Positions 7,824 to 15,918 of a stretch of DNA of 64,000 nt are shown one piece after another. The position numbers were made by a program, and so were the translations under genes. Source of the DNA: Streptomyces longhuiensis (lineage in GTDB: Bacteria > Actinomycetota > Actinomycetes > Streptomycetales > Streptomycetaceae); NCBI RefSeq assembly GCF_020616555.1, contig NZ_CP085173.1, positions 3,111,501 through 3,175,500 on the forward strand, read 5' to 3'. Position 1 is the first letter of the stretch. Every line of letters begins with the position of its first letter. The notes below the pieces were generated by a model, which was not told the DNA's origin, ran no database searches, and was given only the letters and a program-made list of their open reading frames with translations.

Positions 7824-9071
7824 ATGGCCCGAATGATGCCGAGAATCCCGGTCCCCGCGGTGCTGGTGTGGGCCGCGACCAGGGCGCTGCTCCTCCTGTG
7901 CGTCCTGAAGGTGATCACGGTCCCGGGTCCCGACGTGACGAGCGACGTCTCCGTCATCTACCGCAACTGGTACGGGATCCTGCGCACGGGCACGTTCCCG
8001 CTGGACGACGTCACCTGGCAGTACCCGCCGGCCGCCGCGGGCGCGATCCTCTCCCCCGCCCTCCTGCCGTTCCTGTCCTACGCCACCGCGTTCTTCGTGC
8101 TCGCCCTCCTCGCCGACGCGCTCACCTTCGGGCTCCTCGTGTACGCGGGCGGGCGGCCCGGCAGGTCGTGGCGCGGGGCGTGGGTGTGGGTCGCGGGCGT
8201 GCCGCTGCTCGGTCCGACCGCGTACGCCCGTTACGACGTCATGGTCACGGCGGTCGCGGTGGCGGCGCTGCTGGCCGGGGCTCGGCACCCTCGCGTCATG
8301 GGGGCGCTCACGGGGCTCGGCGCGCTGCTGAAGGTGTGGCCCCTGCTCCTGCTGCTCGGGACCCGCCGCGGCCGCGTCACGCGCGTCTCCTGGGGCGGCG
8401 CGGCCGTCACGGCCGGCGCCCTGCTCGTCGCCTTCGCGGCGGCGATGCCGGGCGCGCTCGGCTTCCTCACCTCCCAGCGCGACCGTGGCACGGAGGTCGA
8501 GTCGCTGGGCGCGCTGGTGTTCCACGTGGCGCGGCAGTTCGGCTGGCCGGGTTCCGTCGGGCTGCACTACGGCTCGATGGAGTTCCTCGGCCCCTACGTG
8601 GACGTCGTGAGCGTGGTCGCGCAGGTGCTGACGCTGCTCGCGTTCGCCTGGCTCCTGACGTGGCGGCTGAGGGCGCGGGCCTGGGCGCCGGGGACGCTCG
8701 CGGACGCGGCGTTCGTCGCGGTGCTGCTGTTCACGACGACGAGCCGGGTGATCAGCCCCCAGTACATGCTGTGGCTGACCGGTCTGGCCGCGGTGTCGAC
8801 CGTGTTCTCCGCGAGCCGGATGACACCGCCGGCCTGCCTGGTCGTGGCGGCGTCCCTCGTCACGTTCCTGGAGTTCCCGCTCGGCTTCGGACACGTCGTG
8901 TACGGCGACGGACTCGGCCTCGCCCTGATCCTCGTACGCAACGGACTGCTGGTCGCCGCCTCCCTCACCGCCGCCCGGCGCCTGTGGCGGCAGACGGTCA
9001 CGGAGCCGCGGGCGCGCGAACAGGCGCCGCCTCCCCGGGCGGCTCGTGACGAGACCCTGCTCACGTCATGA
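7824..9071 (+). CDS. GT87 polyprenol-dependent glycosyltransferase
   Basis: An integral membrane protein of 415 residues with many hydrophobic segments, of the DUF2029/GT87 type (alpha-1,2-mannosyltransferase-like, GT-C fold). These enzymes transfer a sugar from polyprenyl phosphate outside the membrane. An acidic residue in the first extracellular loop (the PGPDVTSDVS segment) is typical of GT-C enzymes. Three possible ATG starts cluster at 7824, 7833 and 7836 and none has a clear ribosome binding site; I chose the first. It is divergent from the PimB'-like gene, so both may act in the same glycolipid pathway. Confidence 0.78.
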   Translation: MARMMPRIPVPAVLVWAATRALLLLCVLKVITVPGPDVTSDVSVIYRNWYGILRTGTFPLDDVTWQYPPAAAGAILSPALLPFLSYATAFFVLALLADALTFGLLVYAGGRPGRSWRGAWVWVAGVPLLGPTAYARYDVMVTAVAVAALLAGARHPRVMGALTGLGALLKVWPLLLLLGTRRGRVTRVSWGGAAVTAGALLVAFAAAMPGALGFLTSQRDRGTEVESLGALVFHVARQFGWPGSVGLHYGSMEFLGPYVDVVSVVAQVLTLLAFAWLLTWRLRARAWAPGTLADAAFVAVLLFTTTSRVISPQYMLWLTGLAAVSTVFSASRMTPPACLVVAASLVTFLEFPLGFGHVVYGDGLGLALILVRNGLLVAASLTAARRLWRQTVTEPRAREQAPPPRAARDETLLTS

Positions 9072-9083
9072 CCCGCGGGCCGG

Positions 9084-10292
9084 TCAGCCCAGCTGGGCCC
9101 GCAGGTAGTCCCGCCAGTCCGCCGTGAACTTCTCCTCCGTCGTGCCGAGCACGCTCGCCATCGCCTCCTCGACCGCCCCGGTCCGCCGCTTGTGCTTCCC
9201 CACGGCGCGGTAGAAGTCGTTCAGCTTCGCCTCGCCCCAGCGGTCGGCGATCATCCGGCAGGCCAGCCACCCGCCCTCGTACGCCTGCGCGAGCCGCCCC
9301 GCGTCGCCGGAGAACCCGAAGTCCGGGTCGGTGGGGAGCGCGGCCGGCAGTCGTCCGAGCCGCACCGCGCGTTCCAGTTCCGGCGCGGCCTGCCCCGCGG
9401 AGCGGCCGGTGCCGCGGTAGCCGGCCCAGTCCGCGTACCCCTCGGACAGCCACAGCGGAGTCGCGCCCGACGTCGCCGCGCGGGTGGCGACGTGGGTCGT
9501 CTCGTGCGTGAGGACGACCTGCTTGCCGAAGGAGCCGAGCACGCCGTACGCGTCCGGATTCACGATGATCCGGTCGGCCGGCGTCCGCCCCGGCGCCCCC
9601 GCCTCGCCGGTCGTCACCGCGGCGATCCCCCGGTACCCGGCGGCGGGCGACCCGAGCAGCGCCCCCATGCCGTCGAGGGACTTCGGGACGAGGACCACGA
9701 CCCGCCGGGCCCAGCCGGTCCCCCAGGCTTCGCTCACGGCGGGCACTGCCTCGTCGGCGAGGTCCGCGTAGTCGCTCAGCGCGCCGTGGGACCTGCCGAC
9801 GCCGAGGACGAGACTGTGCGCGCCCCGCTCGACGACGACCCTGCCCTGTTCCCAGAGCTGCTCGCCGGTGTTCGGGGCGGGCCGGTCGGAGGTCACGTAC
9901 CAGCGGCCCCCGCGCAGTTCGAGCCCGAGGGAGCGCCCGGAGACGACAGGGGCGCTGTCGTAGCCCTTGATCCGGTAGCGCAGCTCCGCACCGGCCGTGG
10001 CGTGGCTGCCGGAGCGGTCCAGGCGCGTGAGCCGGTACGTCCAGGAGGTCAGCGGGACGTCGGTGAGGTTCGCCGGAACCTCGGCGTCCGCGCTGCCGGT
10101 GGCCCGGTACGCGGTCGGATCCCGGGCGAGGACGGCGTCGGCCCTGCGGTCGAGGGTGTGCTGCACATCGTCCCGCGCGGTGTCCTGCGCCGCTCCCCCG
10201 CCGCAGCCGACGAGCCCGGTGAGCAGGCCGGCCACGGACAGCAGGGCGACACACGCCCCCGCTCCACCCGCACCACGCCCACGACCAGCCAT
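9084..10292 (-). CDS. Lipoprotein zinc metalloprotease (gluzincin-like)
   Basis: A 402-residue secreted lipoprotein. It has a hydrophobic signal peptide ending in the lipobox LVGC (C30). The zinc motif HETTH is at residues 263-267, and SEGYADW about 17 residues later supplies the third zinc ligand (E284), the gluzincin pattern of peptidase MA-type enzymes. The region between the anchor and the catalytic domain is NTF2-like in size and may bind ligand. Its substrate is unknown, but it is predicted to act at the outer face of the membrane. It converges on the GT87 gene (12-base gap) and lies downstream of an NlpC/P60 hydrolase on the same strand. Confidence 0.78.
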   Translation of the reverse strand: MAGRGRGAGGAGACVALLSVAGLLTGLVGCGGGAAQDTARDDVQHTLDRRADAVLARDPTAYRATGSADAEVPANLTDVPLTSWTYRLTRLDRSGSHATAGAELRYRIKGYDSAPVVSGRSLGLELRGGRWYVTSDRPAPNTGEQLWEQGRVVVERGAHSLVLGVGRSHGALSDYADLADEAVPAVSEAWGTGWARRVVVLVPKSLDGMGALLGSPAAGYRGIAAVTTGEAGAPGRTPADRIIVNPDAYGVLGSFGKQVVLTHETTHVATRAATSGATPLWLSEGYADWAGYRGTGRSAGQAAPELERAVRLGRLPAALPTDPDFGFSGDAGRLAQAYEGGWLACRMIADRWGEAKLNDFYRAVGKHKRRTGAVEEAMASVLGTTEEKFTADWRDYLRAQLG

Positions 10293-10343
10293 CCTCCCGA
10301 TCGTACGGCGCCTGCCGCGCCGGGCCCCGCCTGCATCGACCGC

Positions 10344-11384
10344 TCAGACCCGTGTCACGGACGACACGGGCATCATGCCCACCGGGTCGTAGCGCACGGG
10401 CGCGCCGGGGTACGGGGCGTGGATGACCTGGCCGTTTCCGACGTACATCCCGATGTGGCTGGCGTCCGAGCGGTAGGCGACGAGATCGCCGGGCCGCGCC
10501 TCGGACAGCGGCACCTGCCGGCCCGCGTACCGCTGGGCCTGAGAGGTGCGCGGCAGGCCCACGCCCGCCCGCGCGTACGACCACTGCATGAGGCCCGAAC
10601 AGTCGAACGCGGAGGGCCCGTTGGCGCCCCACACGTACGGCTTGCCGACCGCGGACATGGCGGCGGCGACCGCCGCGGCGGCCCGGCCGGACGACGGGAC
10701 GCCCGCGCCCGACAGATCGGGGACGCCGTCGCGCGCGCCACCGCGCGAGGCGCGCTCGTAGGCCTCACGCTGCGAGGCGGGCAGGGAGTCGAGCAGACGG
10801 CGCGCCTTGGCGAGCTTGTCCTCGACGGTCCGCTTGTGCCGGGCGACGGCCTTGCGGGAGCGCTCCAGGTCGACGAGTTTGAGGGTGGCCTCGGCGCGTT
10901 CCTGGGACAGGTCGCGCTGCGCCCGCTGCAGTTCGGTGAGTTCGCCGGCCTGGCGGGCGGTGATGCGGTTGAGGACGGACGCCTTGTCGAGATAGCCGTC
11001 GGGGTCCGACGACAGGAGCAGGGCGAGAGCGGGGTCGATGCCGCCCGAGCGGTACTGGGCTCCGGCGAGCGAACCGAGGGCGCCGCGCATGGTGTTGATG
11101 CGGTCCTGCCCGCGGGCGACGCTGTCCTGAAGGTCCCCCAGTTCGTCGCGGAGCTTGTCGGCGCGCTCGTCGGCCTTGTTGAACGCCTCGGTGGCCTGTT
11201 CGGCCTGCTCGAAGAGGCGGTCGACCTCGGCCCGGGTGCCGGACGGGCGGTCCTGTGGCGCGGCGCCCGCGGGGGCGGCGGTGAGTCCGGCGGCGGTGGC
11301 CGCCACGGCCGACAGGACGTACACAGTGGAGCCGCGCGCGCTCCGGTCGAGGCCGGACTGTGCGGGACGGCGATGAGACCCCAC
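10344..11384 (-). CDS. Secreted NlpC/P60 peptidoglycan hydrolase (paralogue 1)
   Basis: A 346-residue secreted endopeptidase predicted to cut peptide stems of peptidoglycan. It has an N-terminal signal peptide (about residues 1-42), a long coiled coil rich in Glu, Lys and Arg (about 50-200), and a C-terminal NlpC/P60 domain. The catalytic Cys is in FDCSGL and the His in ASHIGMYV. The coiled coil is the RipA/PcsB type that keeps such enzymes inactive until a partner binds. The start is GTG with GGGGGAG about 10 bases upstream. It is a paralogue of the next gene, with the same domain order. Confidence 0.9.
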   Translation of the reverse strand: MGSHRRPAQSGLDRSARGSTVYVLSAVAATAAGLTAAPAGAAPQDRPSGTRAEVDRLFEQAEQATEAFNKADERADKLRDELGDLQDSVARGQDRINTMRGALGSLAGAQYRSGGIDPALALLLSSDPDGYLDKASVLNRITARQAGELTELQRAQRDLSQERAEATLKLVDLERSRKAVARHKRTVEDKLAKARRLLDSLPASQREAYERASRGGARDGVPDLSGAGVPSSGRAAAAVAAAMSAVGKPYVWGANGPSAFDCSGLMQWSYARAGVGLPRTSQAQRYAGRQVPLSEARPGDLVAYRSDASHIGMYVGNGQVIHAPYPGAPVRYDPVGMMPVSSVTRV

Positions 11385-11508
11385 GAGTAGCCGCTCCCCC
11401 TTCCGCTGACGAACGACCCCCGGCCGGAGAACCCGGTCGGGGGAATGCGGGGCGACAGTAGCCGCGAGGGGCGGGCGCGGCCAACGACCGCTGTGGGCGG
11501 AAAACGCG

Positions 11509-11544
11509 ACGCCCCGCCTATGACGCAGGTCATGGGCGGGGCGT
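11509..11544 (-). terminator. Terminator downstream of NlpC/P60 paralogue 2
   Basis: Inverted repeat with 12-nt arms (11509-11520 and 11533-11544, one central mismatch) about 100 bases past the stop codon of the upstream hydrolase gene. Confidence 0.65.
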
Positions 11545-11642
11545 GGGGTAAGCGGGTGATGCCGGAATTCGCCCGAACGGGCGCGCTTTCGCGTCGCGCT
11601 CGCCCGGTGGATCCGGACCAGGTCCTCAGCCGGACCGCACGG

Positions 11643-12668
11643 TCAGATGCGGACGCCGAACATGAACGAACCGACGGTGCTCATCGACTCGTAGCGCACG
11701 ACGGCGCCGGGGTGCGGGGCGTGCAGCACCTGGCCGTTGCCGGCGTACAGGCCCACGTGCGCGAGGTTGTTGAAGAACACCAGGTCGCCGGGCTTGAGCT
11801 GGCTCATGCCGATCTTCGGGCCGTCGTTCTGCTGCGTGTACGTGGTCCGGGTTATGCCCACACCGGCCTGTCCGTACGACCACTGGGTGAGCCCGGAGCA
11901 GTCGTAGGAGTTGGGGCCCGTGCCGCCGGAGACGTACGGCTTGCCGAGCTGGGTGGCGGCGGCGCTCAGGGCGGCGGCACCCCGCTTGGAGGCCGGGACC
12001 TCGTTGCCGAGGTCGACGCGGGCGCCGGCGGAGCGGCTCGCGCGGGCGTCGTCGGCGGCCATCTTCTGCCGCTCGGCGGCGGTGAGGGTGTTGAGGAGCT
12101 TCTGCGCGGCGCTGAGCTTGCTCTGGACCTGCTGCTTCTTCTTGCCGAGTTCCGTGCGGGTGTCGGCGAGGTCCTTGAGCTTGTCGGCGGCCTCCTGGCG
12201 CTCCTGCGCCAGCGAACGCTGCTTCTCCTGGATCTTCTTCAGGCCCTCGACCTGCTGACCGCTGAGCTGGTCGAGCGTGGAGGCCTTGTCCAGGAAGTCG
12301 TCCGGGTCGGCGGAGAGGAAGAGCTGGACGGAGGGGTCGATGCCGCCGGAGCGGTACTGCGCGCTGGCCATCGAACCGAGGCCGGAGCGGAGCTCGTTGA
12401 GGTCCTCCTGGCCGCGGGCGACCTTGTCCTGGAGGTCGCCGATCTCCTTCTCGAGCTTCTTCTGCTTCTCCTTGGCCCCGTTGTACTTGTCGGTGGCCTT
12501 CTCCGCCTCTTCGTAGAGCTTGTCGACCTTGGCCTTGACCTCACTCTTGGTCGGCTTCGGCGCGGCCTGTGCCGCCTGCGACGTGAGGGCCACGGCTGCG
12601 GCGGCGGTTGCGGTGAGCACGGTCACACGGGTGCGGCTCGGCTGCTTGGGTCGACGGTGGGACGCCAC
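11643..12668 (-). CDS. Secreted NlpC/P60 peptidoglycan hydrolase (paralogue 2)
   Basis: A 341-residue secreted cell-wall hydrolase with signal peptide, long coiled coil (about residues 40-215) and C-terminal NlpC/P60 domain. The catalytic Cys is in YDCSGL and the His in LAHVGLY. The chosen start is GTG at 12668, because AAGGAG lies 9 bases upstream; an in-frame GTG 39 bases earlier (12707) lacks a binding site. The YRSGGIDP segment in the coiled coil is shared with paralogue 1, so both descend from one gene. In actinobacteria such enzymes act in cell separation and spore germination (family knowledge). Confidence 0.9.
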   Translation of the reverse strand: MASHRRPKQPSRTRVTVLTATAAAAVALTSQAAQAAPKPTKSEVKAKVDKLYEEAEKATDKYNGAKEKQKKLEKEIGDLQDKVARGQEDLNELRSGLGSMASAQYRSGGIDPSVQLFLSADPDDFLDKASTLDQLSGQQVEGLKKIQEKQRSLAQERQEAADKLKDLADTRTELGKKKQQVQSKLSAAQKLLNTLTAAERQKMAADDARASRSAGARVDLGNEVPASKRGAAALSAAATQLGKPYVSGGTGPNSYDCSGLTQWSYGQAGVGITRTTYTQQNDGPKIGMSQLKPGDLVFFNNLAHVGLYAGNGQVLHAPHPGAVVRYESMSTVGSFMFGVRI

Positions 12669-12985
12669 GAAGGCGAGCTCCTTCTTCCTCCAGCCGCCTA
12701 CCGACACGCCGGTGGGCGGTGACCCTCTGCCGTCACTCCCGATGAGCGATCACCCGAGCGGAGGTTCGAGGCCAGACCCTAGTGACCTTCCTGTGATCAG
12801 TTCAAATCCTGACGGGAAAAAAGTCGGTCACCGAGCGCATTCTTTGCACGCAACTCACGTGCGGTAATGCTCGTTTGACACTACGTTGCGTAAACGATCC
12901 GCCAATTCGGGCATCAGGCCCAGAGGTTACGTATGAGACCTACGTTGCCTATGTGGCGAAGGGCCGGAACCTGCGCGGCGGTCGG
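12669..12985. other. 317-bp region upstream of NlpC/P60 paralogue 2
   Basis: No gene seen. It is less GC-rich than its surroundings around 12780-12950. The nonamer CTACGTTGC occurs twice in direct orientation (12881-12889 and 12940-12948), and a related GTTACGTATG lies at 12926-12935. These may be regulator sites for the hydrolase promoter. I looked for a c-di-AMP (ydaO) riboswitch, common before such genes in actinobacteria, and did not find its conserved elements. Confidence 0.4.
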
Positions 12986-14335
12986 TCAGCCGCGCGAGAG
13001 ACGCTTCAGGAGCGTCACGGAGGCGACGGGACGGGCGCCCGACTTGGCGACCCCGTCGGCCACCTCGCGGTCCGTGGAGACGACCACCACGGGCCGTCCG
13101 GAGGGCTCGGCGCGCACCAGCTGGCGGATCAGTTCGTCGGCGGTCACACCCGCCTTCGAGAACAGCACACGCACCCCGCGCGGCGGCGCCAGCAGTACGG
13201 GCGCGGCGAGTTCGGCCCCGTCGAAGACACAGGTGACCTCGGCACCGGTCTGCGCGGCGAGCTGGGAGAGCGAGCCGAGCAGCCTCAGCCGCTGCTTCTC
13301 CAGCGGCATCGTCGGATAGCCGGTCTTGGTGACGTTGTAGCCGTCGACCACGAGATGGGCCTGCGGCAGGGCGAGCAACTGGTCCAGGATGGCGGGGTCG
13401 TGCTCGGACAGGGCGCGGGCCGCGATGTCCTTCGGCGACATCCGCCCGGGTTCGACGGCGTCCACGGTCTCGGCGGGGCGCACGGACACGGGTGGCAGCG
13501 CCAGTTCGCGGCGCAGCCCCTGGGCGGACTCCAGGACGGTGTCGAGCAGCAGCCGTACGCGCATGTCCTCGACGCTGCGGCCCTCGCGCGCCGCCTTGCG
13601 GGAAGCCTCGAGCGCCGCCTCCGTCTCGCCGAGCCGAGCCTTGAGCCGCCGCGTCTCGCTGTCGGCGGCGGACAGCTGCGCATGCGTCTCGGCCCGTACG
13701 GCCTCGGTCTCGCCGTGGACCTTGCGCAGGGCCGCCTCGCCGCGCTTGACGTCGCTGAGGGCGCTGCGCAGCTTGCGGTGGAGGGACTCGGCCTCCTTCT
13801 TCGCCGACTCCAGCTCCGCGCGCAGCCGTTCGGTCTCGGACCTGCCCTGCTCACGGGCGGCCTCGACCTCCGCGCGCAGCCGCTCCAGCTCGGCCTTCGT
13901 CTCCTCGTCGGCGCGCTCGGCGTCGGCCCGCACGGCCTCCTCGCCGGCGGCCGCCACGAGCTTCACCCAGCCCGTGGGCCGCAGCACATAGGCCGCGGCG
14001 GCCACGTCCAAGGGGTCGGCGGCGGGCGGCGGCGCCCCGGAGTCCAGGGCGCCGGCGAGCTCCGGCTGGGCGTCTCTGAGACGTTCGCCGATGCGCTGGC
14101 GGAAGAGCGTGTCGCTCTCCACGGCGGCCGCCATCGCGTTGCCGGCGAACTTGGCGCGCCGGGTCGGGGTGAAGCGCGCATACTGCCGCAACTGGGGCGG
14201 CAGTTCGGCGACCGTCAGCCCGCCGAAACCGTCCGAGACGATCTGCACGACCCGGTGCCGCACACCTTCGGGCAACGGCCGGTCGAGCACCTCAGCGGCG
14301 CCGTCCCCGGCCTCCCCGCCTTCGCTCTCCACCAT
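12986..14335 (-). CDS. NYN/YacP-type PIN-like RNA-binding protein
   Basis: A 449-residue protein. About residues 1-120 form a helical domain. About 170-310 is an alanine- and glutamate-rich coiled coil. The C-terminal NYN domain (about 330-445) has the conserved VVDGYNV and VFDG aspartates, and a third acidic residue in STDREVAD. This is the metal-dependent nuclease fold related to PIN domains and YacP/Rae1. A role in RNA turnover is inferred from the fold only. It lies 40 bases downstream of the zinc-ribbon gene on the same strand, so they probably share a transcript. Confidence 0.82.
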   Translation of the reverse strand: MVESEGGEAGDGAAEVLDRPLPEGVRHRVVQIVSDGFGGLTVAELPPQLRQYARFTPTRRAKFAGNAMAAAVESDTLFRQRIGERLRDAQPELAGALDSGAPPPAADPLDVAAAAYVLRPTGWVKLVAAAGEEAVRADAERADEETKAELERLRAEVEAAREQGRSETERLRAELESAKKEAESLHRKLRSALSDVKRGEAALRKVHGETEAVRAETHAQLSAADSETRRLKARLGETEAALEASRKAAREGRSVEDMRVRLLLDTVLESAQGLRRELALPPVSVRPAETVDAVEPGRMSPKDIAARALSEHDPAILDQLLALPQAHLVVDGYNVTKTGYPTMPLEKQRLRLLGSLSQLAAQTGAEVTCVFDGAELAAPVLLAPPRGVRVLFSKAGVTADELIRQLVRAEPSGRPVVVVSTDREVADGVAKSGARPVASVTLLKRLSRG

Positions 14336-14375
14336 CCGTCACCCCAATGTCCGTATTTTCGGGGGGTCCGCTCCC

Positions 14376-14615
14376 TCAGGAGCCGGCACCCGGCCTGTCC
14401 ACGAGTTCGACCTGATCCACCGCGTTGCACCAGCGGCAGCGGACCGACTCGATGGTCTCACTGACCACCTCGCGTTCCTCGACCTTCGGGTCACCGGCAA
14501 GGTCGAGGTGCACGTATTCGACGACCTTCGACGAGCGGGTCACGTCGAAACGCGTGAGGTTGCCGCAGAGAGTGCAGCGCCAACGGGTCTCGGCGGTCGG
14601 CAGGGGAACCGTCAT
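14376..14615 (-). CDS. Small zinc-ribbon protein
   Basis: A 79-residue protein with two CxxC knuckles (CTLC near residue 13 and CRWC near residue 60), a rubredoxin/zinc-ribbon pattern. No enzymatic motif. The first gene of a likely two-gene transcript with the NYN protein, so a nucleic-acid-related role is possible. The ATG at 14615 was taken as start because the longer frame above it has no ribosome binding site and contains low-complexity sequence. Confidence 0.7.
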   Translation of the reverse strand: MTVPLPTAETRWRCTLCGNLTRFDVTRSSKVVEYVHLDLAGDPKVEEREVVSETIESVRCRWCNAVDQVELVDRPGAGS

Positions 14616-14744
14616 CGGGGCTGTCGCCTTCTTTCGGGGTCGTACGTTTTCCGTGGTGCGTGGTGCCAGTAACCCTACGGCCTGGCGGGGACCCCCCGCG
14701 CGGGCGTCCACAGTGGGGAATCCCGGCAGGCCGTCTGGGCAGGT

Positions 14745-15527
14745 GTGCACCGTTACGTCATGATCTGGCACATGATCGACAATTGGGGTACGGCGGCGGT
14801 GAGGACGGTCAGGTCGGCCGTCAGGAACCAGCCGGCACCGGTGACGTACGGGCTGATCGTGCTGTGCTGCGTGGCCTTCCTGCTGTCCCCGGGGTCCGGG
14901 CTCAACCCCGCCTACGGCACGGGCGACCGGCTGCTCGCCGCGCAGAGCGACTACTTCGCCCGCTGGGGCGTGATCCCCTCCCAGCTGCTCACCGGCTCCC
15001 CACGCGCCGCCCTCACCACCGTCACGGCCCTCTTCGTCCATGGCAGCTGGCTGCACCTGCTCGGCAACATGCTCTTCCTGTACGTCTTCGGCGCGATGGT
15101 CGAAGAACGTATGGGCCACCTCCAGTTCGCGCTCTTCTACCTGCTCTCCGGCTGCGTGGCGCTGCTCGGCTACGCGATCGCGCACGCGAGCTCCGAGCAG
15201 ACCCTGGTGGGTGCCTCAGGGGCGATCTCCGCGGTGCTCGGGGCGTTCCTGTACCTCTTCCCCAGGGCGCGCGTGACGAGCGTGTTCCCGTTCCTGTTCT
15301 TCCTGCCGCTGCGGTTTCCCGCGTGGGTGGTGCTGCCGTTCTGGGTGGCGCTCCAATGGGCCGCGGCGCGGCAGGGCAGCCAGGGGCCCGGGGTGGCCTA
15401 CCTGGCGCACCTGGTCGGGTTCTCCGTCGGGTTCCTCTACGCGTGGGTGCGCTACGGAGGGAGAGAGCGGGGTGCGCGGAGCGCTTCTGCGCGCGGGCGG
15501 GGGCGGGAGACGGGAGGGCTAGAGTGA
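14745..15527 (+). CDS. Rhomboid-family intramembrane serine protease
   Basis: A multi-pass membrane protein of about 260 residues. The catalytic dyad is visible: Ser in GASG (S158) and His in AHLVGF (H222). The HGSWLHLLGN segment (around residues 99-108) is the usual rhomboid motif before the catalytic serine helix. It cleaves single-pass membrane proteins within or near the membrane; the substrate is not known. The start is uncertain: GTG 14745, ATG 14760 and ATG 14772 are all in frame and none has a strong binding site. The C-terminus is rich in Arg and Gly. Confidence 0.88.
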   Translation: MHRYVMIWHMIDNWGTAAVRTVRSAVRNQPAPVTYGLIVLCCVAFLLSPGSGLNPAYGTGDRLLAAQSDYFARWGVIPSQLLTGSPRAALTTVTALFVHGSWLHLLGNMLFLYVFGAMVEERMGHLQFALFYLLSGCVALLGYAIAHASSEQTLVGASGAISAVLGAFLYLFPRARVTSVFPFLFFLPLRFPAWVVLPFWVALQWAAARQGSQGPGVAYLAHLVGFSVGFLYAWVRYGGRERGARSASARGRGRETGGLE

Positions 15528-15567
15528 AAGCAGCCCCAGCCACGGCCACCGAGGGAGACAGCCAGCC

Positions 15568-15849
15568 GTGATCACCGCGATCGTGCTCATCAAGACCAGC
15601 GTGGACCGGATCCCCGAGATCGCCGAGTCGATCGCCGCCCTCGACAGCGTCAGCGAGGTCTTCTCCGTGACCGGAACGTACGACCTGATCGCCATGGTGC
15701 GCGTCGCGCGCCACGACGACCTGGCGGACGTCATCCCCGGGAAGATCAGCAAGATCCCCGGCGTGGAGGCGACGGACACGCACGTCGCGTTCCGCACCTA
15801 CTCGCAGCACGACCTGGAGGCGGCGTTCGCGATCGGGCTCGACTCCTGA
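15568..15849 (+). CDS. Stand-alone Lrp/AsnC ligand-binding (RAM) domain protein
   Basis: A 93-residue protein consisting only of the alpha-beta RAM domain of Lrp/AsnC regulators, with no helix-turn-helix. GTG start with GGGAG upstream. Such small proteins bind amino acids and form oligomers; some modulate full-length Lrp proteins (family knowledge). It follows the rhomboid gene by 40 bases and may be co-transcribed. Confidence 0.85.
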   Translation: MITAIVLIKTSVDRIPEIAESIAALDSVSEVFSVTGTYDLIAMVRVARHDDLADVIPGKISKIPGVEATDTHVAFRTYSQHDLEAAFAIGLDS

Positions 15850-15867
15850 TCCTGTCCGCTTGACGAC

Positions 15868-15895
15868 CGAAGGCCGCCCCGAGGGGCGGCCTTCG
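15868..15895. terminator. Bidirectional terminator
   Basis: Inverted repeat with 13-nt arms (15868-15880 and 15883-15895) between the Lrp-like gene and the convergent aminotransferase gene. Confidence 0.8.
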
Positions 15896-15918
15896 TCATG
15901 TCCGGCGCGGTGCGCGGA

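Noticed and set aside
12669..12985. c-di-AMP (ydaO) riboswitch before the NlpC/P60 gene
   Set aside because: The conserved elements are not found on the minus strand.
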